A stretch of DNA of 29,064 bases from ANME-2 cluster archaeon (GTDB lineage: Archaea > Halobacteriota > Methanosarcinia > Methanosarcinales > Methanocomedenaceae), in the NCBI GenBank assembly GCA_022353185.1, contig JAKRWB010000273.1, forward strand, positions 1 to 29,064, read 5' to 3'. The translations under genes were made by a program, and so were the position numbers. The notes under the pieces were generated by a model that searched no databases, had not been told where the DNA came from, and was given only the letters and a program-made list of their open reading frames with translations. Positions within the stretch are counted from its first letter, which is position 1, and each line of letters starts with the position of its first letter. Positions 1 to 6,193 of this stretch are shown here, piece by piece.

Positions 1-474
1 CCTTGCTATTGCTACTCGTTGCTGCTGTCCACCAGATAATTGTGCAGGGAAATACGTTCCACGATCAGATAATCCAACGGTCTCTAGCAGTTTTCTTGAT
101 TTTTCTTCTATCTCAAGCTCTGGGAATTCATGTATCTTCATTGGAAGCTGAATATTTTCAAGGGCTGTTAGTGTAGGATATAGATTAAAAGTCTGAAATA
201 CAAATCCTATTTTTTTGCCTCTTATGCGCGCCAGGTCCTCTTCGCTAAATTTCGATATATCCTTACTTTCAAGGAGAATTTTTCCGCTGGTAGGCATATC
301 CAGACATCCGATCATATTTAGCATCGTGGACTTCCCGCAGCCGCTAGGTCCTGTTATCGCAACAGATTCACCTTTTTGGATAGCCAGGTCTATTCCTTGT
401 AGTGCTGGTACGTCGAACTCTCCCATATGGTATATTTTCCAGACGTCCTGTAGTTCGATTATAGCTTTCATCAT
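1..474 (-). CDS. ABC transporter ATP-binding protein, MacB/LolD-like (3' end cut off by window)
   Basis: The visible 158 codons start MMKAIIELQDVWKIY and contain a Walker A (GPSGCGKST), a Q-loop (FVFQTFNLYP) and the ABC signature LSGGQQQRVAIAR, where the window edge cuts the gene. Walker B and the H-loop lie outside. This arrangement is typical of the MacB/LolD group, whose ATPases pair with FtsX-like permeases to export or extract substrates at the membrane; the permease would be expected further downstream on this strand, outside the window. Two ATGs (474 and 471) are adjacent and no Shine-Dalgarno is obvious. The gene starts 36 nt after the stop of a TetR regulator on the same strand, so the two were probably one regulator-exporter operon. 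Family assignment is firm; substrate is unknown. Confidence 0.93.
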   Translation of the reverse strand, partial: MMKAIIELQDVWKIYHMGEFDVPALQGIDLAIQKGESVAITGPSGCGKSTMLNMIGCLDMPTSGKILLESKDISKFSEEDLARIRGKKIGFVFQTFNLYPTLTALENIQLPMKIHEFPELEIEEKSRKLLETVGLSDRGTYFPAQLSGGQQQRVAIAR

Positions 475-510
475 ATCACAATACCGAAAATTGCTTTGCG
501 ATCATTGTAT

Positions 511-1142
511 TCAACCTCCGATACCTTCGAATAACATATTTATCTTTTCAGATATGTCACTGGAAAAGGAATAATCGCTCTCAGATTTCAACCACACGAT
601 CAGAGAATGAAAATAAATGGCTGTTAGATTTTCAGCTGCTTTCTTGACATTAATATGATTTTTCATATCTCTTTTTTTTACACCCTCTTCAAGAAAATCG
701 TAGAGAATTTTACTAAGGCGATGGATGCTATTTTTAGGTTCATCATGTCTTAAACCAGTATGCATAATATTTCGGTGATATTCAAACATCAACAATTTTG
801 TAAGTTCTTTGTTTTTTTCATAGCTTTCTGCAAGAAATACCAGTGAATTTTTTATTTTATAGGAATGCTTTTTACGGTTTCTTTTTCAATAAGATCATAA
901 TTTAGCTCATTTTTTTGTTCTCCGAAGTACATGAGGAGTGCCTCTTTAGTCGGAAAATAATTAAAAAATGTACTTTTAGCTATCCCGGCCTCTTTTGTAA
1001 TCTCATCAATGGTAGTATTTTCGAATCCCTTTTCTTTGAATAATCTTCCAGATACTTCAAAAATCTTATTTTTTGTTTCCAGTTTCTTTTTTTCACGCGG
1101 GGACATGATACCATCTTTGTATTTATTAATGACTCTGGTCAT
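511..1142 (-). pseudogene. TetR-family transcriptional regulator, broken by a one-base frameshift
   Basis: Two minus-strand reading frames together make one TetR protein. The upstream part (1142-852) carries the N-terminal HTH: KIFEVSGRLFKEKGFENTTIDEITKEAG is followed by the family-typical KSTFFNYFPTKEALL. The downstream part, in the next frame, is a helical ligand-binding domain ending LFEGIGG. Adding one base to the five-T run at 869-873 (plus strand) joins the frames without a stop, reading ETVK-KHSYKIKNSLVFLAESYEKN. The repaired protein would be about 198-210 residues, normal for TetR; ATG 1106 (MSPREKKK) is an alternative start. It probably repressed itself and the ABC exporter gene just downstream. 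A real inactivating mutation and a homopolymer sequencing error are both possible. Confidence 0.85.
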
Positions 1143-1164
1143 ATTTAATGGTGTTGGTGTTTGA

Positions 1165-1347
1165 GATCAATTACACAACTTTCCCCATTATTCCATCGAT
1201 AATGAACCAAAGCAGCAGGTAGCAGAATTAGAAAAGACTATTAGAATTTTAAAAGAAGCGAATAGATATATTGAATTAGCAAATAAGATATTGGAAGAAA
1301 ATAGTGTTACAAGACCGGGAGATATACTCGAAAAAAAGGAGACATAA
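1165..1347 (+). pseudogene. Startless coding remnant with a coiled-coil-like C-terminus, upstream of trmO
   Basis: An open frame of 60 codons runs from just after a TGA (1162-1164) to TAA 1345-1347 and has no ATG, GTG or TTG near its 5' end. The translation contains VAELEKTIRILKEANRYIEL, a charged heptad-like helix, and ends RPGDILEKKET. This composition looks like the C-terminal end of a real protein, not random sequence. Its last codons contain the GGAG that serves as the Shine-Dalgarno for trmO one base further on, as in an operon. The N-terminal part of the gene is missing, so it is probably an eroded gene joined to unrelated DNA. I do not recognise the family. Confidence 0.4.
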
Positions 1348-1348
1348 A

Positions 1349-1840
1349 ATGTCAAACAAAATTAAACTGACAGAAGGATTCATGTGCTTTGAGATGAATC
1401 AGATCGGAGTTATTCGAACTCCATATACTAAAAATACACCGAATCAGCCAGTGGAGGAGGACGAGGGAGATTTCCGTATAGTAGTTGAGCCCCAATATAC
1501 CGATGGACTCTATAAACTTGCCAGTTTTCGCTACATGTATGTTATTTACTATATACATCAAGTTAAGCAAGAGCAGTCAATGATTGTGTCTCCTCCATGG
1601 GCTGGTGGTGCAAAGGTAGGCGTGTTTGCAAGCAGGTCTCCTGTTCGCCCGAATCACATCGGGATTAGCATTGTTCGTATAAAAAGCATCATAAATAACG
1701 AGATTTTAACATCGGGCCTGGATGCCTTCGATGGAACTCCTGTGCTTGATATCAAGCCATATATAAAAGATCTTGATGTAAAATCCGATGCTAATAATGG
1801 TTGGATCGAAGAGATGGATGGCCATGAACATCTCAGTTAA
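1349..1840 (+). CDS. trmO: tRNA (t6A37) N6-methyltransferase TrmO (TsaA/UPF0066 family)
   Basis: TrmO uses S-adenosylmethionine to methylate the N6 of threonylcarbamoyladenosine at position 37 of tRNAs that read ACN codons. The 163-residue protein has the family opening MNQIGVIRTPYTKNTPNQP and the SAM-site signature SRSPVRPNHIGIS, followed by LDAFDGTPVLDIKPY, a typical TrmO ending. A GTG at 1304 would give a longer frame, but ATG 1349 has GGAG at 1338-1341 with a 7-nt spacer and matches the family N-terminus better. ATGs at 1382 and 1394 are also in frame. The gene follows a coding remnant with a one-base gap. Some archaeal members of this family have not been tested for tRNA activity, so the substrate is inferred. 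Confidence 0.9.
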   Translation: MSNKIKLTEGFMCFEMNQIGVIRTPYTKNTPNQPVEEDEGDFRIVVEPQYTDGLYKLASFRYMYVIYYIHQVKQEQSMIVSPPWAGGAKVGVFASRSPVRPNHIGISIVRIKSIINNEILTSGLDAFDGTPVLDIKPYIKDLDVKSDANNGWIEEMDGHEHLS

Positions 1841-1904
1841 CATAGTAAAAGTATTCCCCATGATTATTGAGTCTTTTTTTTTTCTGGTCTTTTGAACTAT
1901 AACG

Positions 1905-2014
1905 AACCGCAGATGAACGTACTATTATACCTTTCGATAGATTTCGCATGCAGTATCTGCGGTTAATAGAACTGATTAATAAGTGTAACCAGAAAATAAT
2001 AAAAAGTCTCTGAA
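1905..2014. repeat. Dispersed hairpin element, copy 1 (AACCGCAGAT stem plus AT-rich tail)
   Basis: A perfect 10-bp inverted repeat, AACCGCAGAT at 1905-1914 and ATCTGCGGTT at 1955-1964, is followed 24 nt later by CCAGAAAATAATAAAAAGT (1989-2007). The same 19-base tail occurs exactly at 28920-28938 and, diverged and inverted, at 28801-28820, each time next to a similar CGCAGA-type hairpin. The layout suggests a short non-coding mobile (MITE- or REP-like) element. It fills most of the 287-nt gap between trmO and the first Yip1-like gene, where I see no gene. Confidence 0.7.
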
Positions 2015-2086
2015 ATAAGGGCAATCTATAAATTAAGACACCACCCAAAATTACCAGACATACACACTTAATATTTTCGATTCATC

Positions 2087-2103
2087 ACCATAAACTTTTA
2101 AAC
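2087..2103 (+). promoter_or_regulatory. Promoter box of Yip1 array, copy 1
   Basis: ACCATAAACTTTTAAACC lies 41 nt before ATG 2128 and matches the boxes before the three downstream paralogues (2487, 3874, 5287). It is read as an archaeal BRE plus TATA element that would start transcription at or next to the ATG. Confidence 0.6.
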
Positions 2104-2127
2104 CACCACCAACCATACTCCATAAAA

Positions 2128-2428
2128 ATGTCTCTCACAAAATCCTTCCTGAAAAACTACCTCACCACCGCCCGCAGTGTCATCACCCACCCCCGCAAGT
2201 TCTACCAGGACATGCCCGTGTCAGGTTCTCTCAAGGAACCCCTGAACTTTGCATTCATGACAATCTTGATGGTATCAATCCTGTGTGCCGTCATTATCAT
2301 ATCCTTGGCACTGATTTTTCCTTCAGACGATGGCTGGCTACTGGGGGTCGGGAGTTGCTACAGGAATATGGCCGCCGGGAGCTGACCCGTATGAACCTGA
2401 GACCTGGGGGAACCTGGAGTTCTTATAA
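2128..2428 (+). pseudogene. Internally deleted Yip1/EB_dh-like membrane protein gene
   Basis: The first about 65 codons (MSLTKSFLKNYLTTARSVI...) match the N-terminus of the three paralogues downstream. At about 2330-2340 the sequence jumps to the last 30 codons of the full-length version. These read YWGSGVATGIWPPGADPYEP and then ETWGNLEFL, one frame off, ending at TAA 2426-2428. The in-frame product stops at 2385 after 85 residues. Compared with the 427-residue neighbour, about 1 kb is missing, which removes most membrane helices and nearly all of the extracytoplasmic domain. The promoter box is intact. Recombination between tandem copies or a simple deletion could explain it; a second change is needed to explain the frame shift if the deletion was not itself out of frame. 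Confidence 0.85.
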
Positions 2429-2486
2429 TCGTAAAATAATACAACATCCGCAAGAAAACTACTATAATGAAGAAAAATTTTCTTAA

Positions 2487-2503
2487 ACCATAGATTTTTA
2501 AAT
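2487..2503 (+). promoter_or_regulatory. Promoter box of Yip1 array, copy 2
   Basis: ACCATAGATTTTTAAAT begins exactly 42 nt before ATG 2529. The TATA-like TTTTTAAAT (2495-2503) ends 25 nt before the start codon and there is no Shine-Dalgarno, so a leaderless or near-leaderless transcript is expected. The following AATTAAATAAATC-ATACA stretch is shared with copy 4. Confidence 0.75.
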
Positions 2504-2528
2504 GATATGAATTAAATAAATCCATACA

Positions 2529-3812
2529 ATGCCCTCCACAAGAACATTCCTCAAAAACTACTTCGCCACCGTCCGCAGCGTCATCACCCAGCCCCGTCAG
2601 TTCTACCAGGACATGCCTACATCAGGCGGCCTCAAAGAACCCATAGGCTTCGCGGCCCTGACCATCCTTATGGCATCACTGCTGTGTATAAATGTATTTA
2701 TGTTAGTCAGTATTCCATTCATTTTCTTGGATTCAGACCTGGCTTTCTTCATTTTCTTACTCTTTCCCAAATTTATATTCTTTGTCTTCATCATGCTGGC
2801 ATTAATTTCCATAAATGCTATTCTGTGCCATATCATACTCAAGATATTCGGTGCAAAAGGCAGCATCGAAGCCACACTGCGGGTCTTCTGTTACAATCTC
2901 GCAATCTCCTATGTGATCCTCCTGGCTGTATTTATCTTCATAATGGTCTTTATTCTGGCAAATGGAATAAGTCTGCTGCATGGAGTCCTTTATTTTATAT
3001 CGTTCATCATCATCATAGCGGTCTTATTAGGATCTGTGTTTTACGGTTTCTACATGCTGTTTGAGGGGTTATCACAAGCCCACCATATATCTATGAAACG
3101 CGTGGTTCTGGCAGAAGTATTCGGTATTCCCAACGCTTTGTTCCTGCTGATTGTCCTTATGATGGGTTTTAATCTTGTCACACAACAATTAGAAACATTT
3201 GGACCTTCGTCCTGGTACCCGACGGACCCGGACCTCTCTATTCCAACCGCGCAATCCACCATAAGGGCGGTCGAGGGTCCGTCACCAGTCATTGACGGCC
3301 ACTATGTCGGGGACAATAAATGGTTAAGATCGCAGATAACAACCTTCACTATAGAAGATGTACTATACACTATAACTACCACTCACGATAGTGAAAACCT
3401 ATACATTCTGATCATATGGGAGAGCGGCCCCACCTGGAACAATTCCATAGACATCCGATTTGAACAGGACGGGGATTCCCACGACCATAACCTGGCAACA
3501 GGCCGCACCGATTACAAGTACAACGGCGCTGTAATGGACGGACCCGGTAACTTTAACGATGGCCACTTTATGGGAGGGTTGAATGAAATGCAAAACGGAA
3601 AGGTTATTGGTACCCATAGTGACGGGAGATGGGTCCAGGAGTGGGTAGTCCCACTCAAAAGCACAGACCCTGGAGATATCAATATAGAAAACTTCCCTGC
3701 CACACTGGGCTTTGTTATTTTCGACTGGGGGCCGGGAGTTACAACGGGAATATGGCCGCCCGGAGCAGACCCAGATGAACCAGAGACCTGGGGGAATCTG
3801 GAGCTTTTATAA
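2529..3812 (+). CDS. Yip1-like membrane protein with C-terminal EB_dh/DOMON-like domain
   Basis: This 427-residue protein opens with a cytoplasmic segment (TFLKNYFATVRSVITQPRQF) typical of Yip1-type proteins. Five to six hydrophobic helices follow between about residues 35 and 225. After a short Pro/Ser/Thr linker, residues 250-427 form a predicted beta-sandwich with VIDGHY, HDSENLYILIIW, RFEQDGD, DGHFMGG and WPPGADPDEPETWGNLEL. That pattern resembles ethylbenzene-dehydrogenase gamma/DOMON and CBM9-like domains, which bind haem or sugars. His346 and Met348 are conserved in the next paralogue and could be haem ligands, but this is inference. The domain should face outside. It is the second of four tandem copies and has its own promoter box. 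Function is unknown. Confidence 0.85.
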   Translation: MPSTRTFLKNYFATVRSVITQPRQFYQDMPTSGGLKEPIGFAALTILMASLLCINVFMLVSIPFIFLDSDLAFFIFLLFPKFIFFVFIMLALISINAILCHIILKIFGAKGSIEATLRVFCYNLAISYVILLAVFIFIMVFILANGISLLHGVLYFISFIIIIAVLLGSVFYGFYMLFEGLSQAHHISMKRVVLAEVFGIPNALFLLIVLMMGFNLVTQQLETFGPSSWYPTDPDLSIPTAQSTIRAVEGPSPVIDGHYVGDNKWLRSQITTFTIEDVLYTITTTHDSENLYILIIWESGPTWNNSIDIRFEQDGDSHDHNLATGRTDYKYNGAVMDGPGNFNDGHFMGGLNEMQNGKVIGTHSDGRWVQEWVVPLKSTDPGDINIENFPATLGFVIFDWGPGVTTGIWPPGADPDEPETWGNLELL

Positions 3813-3873
3813 CCGTAAAAAATCACACAATAAAGGAAGAAATGGATTTATCAGATAAAAAATTAGACTTTAA

Positions 3874-3890
3874 ACCATAAATTTTTAAAT
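3874..3890 (+). promoter_or_regulatory. Promoter box of Yip1 array, copy 3
   Basis: ACCATAAATTTTTAAAT begins exactly 42 nt before ATG 3916, the same phase as copies 2 and 4. It is interpreted as BRE/TATA; no Shine-Dalgarno lies between it and the ATG. Confidence 0.75.
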
Positions 3891-3915
3891 ACAATGAATC
3901 CAATCAATCCATATA

Positions 3916-5232
3916 ATGTCACGCGCACAAACCTTCCTGAAAGATTACATCTCCACCGCTAAAACCATTATCACTCAACCCAGCAGCTTCTTCCGGGATA
4001 TGCCTGTTGAAGGCGGTTTCAGGGACCCCCTGAGTTTTGCGGTCCTGACTGTCTTCATTATTTCGCTATTGTACGCACCCATTATGCTCATATCCTGGGC
4101 TCCCTTGTTTTCCGAGGGTTTTAGTCTGATCTATATCATTATCGGACTGGTCGCTGCGTTCCTGTATTTCTTCTTCGTGATGCTGATATCCATTCCCATA
4201 AACGGTATCATTTACCATATCCTGGTCAAGATATTCGGCGCCAGGGGCAGTCTGGAAGCTACGATACGGGTCTTCTGCTATTACCTGGCAGTCACCCTCG
4301 TGTTCGTTCCCATGGTTCTGGTATTCGTATTGTTCTTCTACCTGGCAGAGACTGCCGGATGGGAAGGTATCTGGATAGTAATACTATCCATTGGATTGTT
4401 ATTGGGAATGATAGCACCAATCCTCTACAGTTACTATGTGCTTTTCGTGGGTTTTAAAGTGGTCCATTCCCTTTCAATGATACGAATCATACTGGCACTG
4501 GTCGTTATTCCCATGATCCTGGGCATGCTATTGGTAGCTGCTTTGATAGGACTGATATTGATTGCATCTTTTAGTACCGACTCGATGTATTCAGACCAAT
4601 CCCCGTTAGTGTACTCTGAGGAGCACTATACTTCGTTACCCTTTGGATATATTCCTGTCGTATATGGTTCGGCACCAGTGATCGACGGCCGTTATTCCTT
4701 TAATGAAGATACATGGTATGAGACAGAGTATATCAATTTTGAGCGGTACAAAATCCCGGGAGACCCCAATTCAGAGGTAATATACTACTCCATGGCTGCT
4801 AAGCATGATAGAGAAAACCTGTACATACTTATCAGGTGGGACGGAGACCCTACCTGGCAGAGTTCCCTTGATCTGCGCTTTGAACAGGACGGGGACTTCC
4901 ATGACCAGGATCTTGGAACGGGTGTCATCGATTACAAGATGAACAGTATAAAGGACCCGAGCAGCCTGGTCGATAGCCATTATATGGGAGAGGACTCTGA
5001 AGCGCAAAATGGAACGGTCAAGGGAGACTATACACGCGGGGAATGGGCAGTGGAATGGGTGATACCACTTCAAGGTACAGATCCCGGAGATATCAATATA
5101 GAAAACTTCCCTACCACTTTGGGTTTTATTGTTATCGATTGGGGGTCAGGGGTTGATACAGTACTATGGCCTCCGGGAGCAGACCCTTATGAACCTGAGA
5201 CCTGGGGTAACCTCGAGCTCGAAAGTTACTAG
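3916..5232 (+). CDS. Yip1-like membrane protein with C-terminal EB_dh/DOMON-like domain (paralogue)
   Basis: This is the 438-residue third copy of the array, with the same two-part design as its upstream neighbour. A basic/aromatic N-terminus (TFLKDYISTAKTIITQP) and about six membrane helices (residues 35-230) precede an extracytoplasmic domain (about 255-438). That domain keeps VIDGRY, HDRENLYILIRWDGDPTW, RFEQDGDFHD, DSHYMGE, GDINIENFP and WPPGADPYEPETWGNLEL. His355 and Met357 align with His346 and Met348 of the second copy. The C-terminal domain is more alike between the copies than the membrane loops are, which suggests selection or gene conversion there. It ends TAG at 5230-5232, and 54 nt later the copy-4 promoter box begins. 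Substrate and partner are not known. Confidence 0.85.
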   Translation: MSRAQTFLKDYISTAKTIITQPSSFFRDMPVEGGFRDPLSFAVLTVFIISLLYAPIMLISWAPLFSEGFSLIYIIIGLVAAFLYFFFVMLISIPINGIIYHILVKIFGARGSLEATIRVFCYYLAVTLVFVPMVLVFVLFFYLAETAGWEGIWIVILSIGLLLGMIAPILYSYYVLFVGFKVVHSLSMIRIILALVVIPMILGMLLVAALIGLILIASFSTDSMYSDQSPLVYSEEHYTSLPFGYIPVVYGSAPVIDGRYSFNEDTWYETEYINFERYKIPGDPNSEVIYYSMAAKHDRENLYILIRWDGDPTWQSSLDLRFEQDGDFHDQDLGTGVIDYKMNSIKDPSSLVDSHYMGEDSEAQNGTVKGDYTRGEWAVEWVIPLQGTDPGDINIENFPTTLGFIVIDWGSGVDTVLWPPGADPYEPETWGNLELESY

Positions 5233-5286
5233 AATAACAACACATTCGTAAGAAAAAAAATATTGTGGTTGAAAAATTGATTTTAT

Positions 5287-5303
5287 ACCATAGATTTTTA
5301 AAT
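5287..5303 (+). promoter_or_regulatory. Promoter box of Yip1 array, copy 4
   Basis: ACCATAGATTTTTAAAT, identical to the copy 2 box, begins exactly 42 nt before ATG 5329. The downstream AT-rich leader is also nearly identical to that of copy 2. A leaderless transcript is predicted. Confidence 0.75.
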
Positions 5304-5328
5304 AACATGAATTAAATAAATCTATACA

Positions 5329-5988
5329 ATGTCTTCCGCAAAAACGTATCTGAAAAACTACATTGCCACAACCAGCAGCGTCATCACCCACCCCCGCCGG
5401 TTCTACCAGGACATGACCGTATCAGGCGGCCTCACTGAACCCATGGTCTTTGCGGTCCTGACCATCTTCATCGTATCGCTACTGTATATACCCATCATGC
5501 TCATATCCTGGGGACCCTACCTTCCCCTGGATTCTGATATGGTTCTCACCCTGATAATAATGGGCGCCATGTTCCTGTACTCCTTCTTCGCCATGCTGAT
5601 ATCCATTCCCATAAACAGCATCTTATACCACATCATGCTCAAGATATTCGGTGCAAAAGGCAGCCTGGAAGCCACACTGCGGGTATTCTGCTATTACCTG
5701 GCAATCTCGCTGGTAGTACTTCCCGTTGCGGCCGTAATAGTAATAATATTCTATCTTGCAGAGGTCACAGGGGCTGAGGGCATCGTATTCCAGATACTGG
5801 CGTTTGTTCTAATGCTGGCCATGATGATACCCATCATCTATAGTTTATATGTGCTCATTGTTGGATTCTCAGAGGTCCACCAGATCTCAATGAAACGTGT
5901 GATTCTGGCATTGCTCATCATACCCACTGCCCTGTTCCTGATATTGGCAGTCATTGTGGTTGGATCGGTATTTATCGCAGGTTACTAA
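5329..5988 (+). CDS. Yip1-like membrane protein lacking the extracytoplasmic domain
   Basis: The 219-residue fourth member of the array contains only the Yip1-like membrane region. The N-terminal segment TYLKNYIATTSSVITHPRRF is followed by about six hydrophobic helices, the conserved IPINSILYHIMLKIFGAKGS loop and ATLRVFCYYLAIS. It stops at VFIAGY, where the longer copies continue into the linker and EB_dh-like domain. The end is clean, and no remnant of the missing domain is visible downstream. Yip1-family proteins act in membrane trafficking in eukaryotes; in prokaryotes their role is unclear. This copy could be the ancestral form, or a partner of the two longer proteins through the shared membrane domain. 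Confidence 0.85.
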   Translation: MSSAKTYLKNYIATTSSVITHPRRFYQDMTVSGGLTEPMVFAVLTIFIVSLLYIPIMLISWGPYLPLDSDMVLTLIIMGAMFLYSFFAMLISIPINSILYHIMLKIFGAKGSLEATLRVFCYYLAISLVVLPVAAVIVIIFYLAEVTGAEGIVFQILAFVLMLAMMIPIIYSLYVLIVGFSEVHQISMKRVILALLIIPTALFLILAVIVVGSVFIAGY

Positions 5989-5989
5989 A

Positions 5990-6125
5990 ACTCGGTACAG
6001 TACCCTTCAGGAATGATATTGTAACTGCAAAACTAAATAAAAAAAGTACAAAGGCAGCTGCAGAAATACCGGCTGACAGGTTTATTGGTTTAAAGAAAAT
6101 TGCCTGGCATCAGGATACCAATTAG
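5990..6125 (+). pseudogene. Possible startless coding remnant
   Basis: An open frame without a usable start codon ends at TAG 6123-6125. It contains NDIVTAKLNKKSTKAAAEIP and ends LKKIAWHQDTN, a composition that looks protein-like. It could be the tail of a decayed gene. Family not recognised; chance is also plausible. Confidence 0.2.
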
Positions 6126-6142
6126 TATATAAATTTATAGGG

Positions 6143-6184
6143 ATTGTAATACCAACGTGTTTATATACTCCTAGGTATTACAAT
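6143..6184 (+). promoter_or_regulatory. TATA box bracketed by a perfect 11-bp inverted repeat (putative operator)
   Basis: ATTGTAATACC at 6143-6153 is the exact reverse complement of GGTATTACAAT at 6174-6184. A TATA-like TTTATATAC (6160-6168) lies between them, and ATG 6194 follows 10 nt after the second arm. The TATA-to-ATG distance fits a leaderless transcript, so a regulator bound to the arms would cover both the promoter and the start site. The second arm continues into ATACC, forming a smaller imperfect dyad GGTATT-ACAATACC. Confidence 0.7.
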
Positions 6185-6193
6185 ACCAATGAT

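Noticed and set aside
5990..6125. Full gene upstream of the DUF4143 ATPase
   Set aside because: No start codon is available and only about 45 codons are open; at most it is a remnant.
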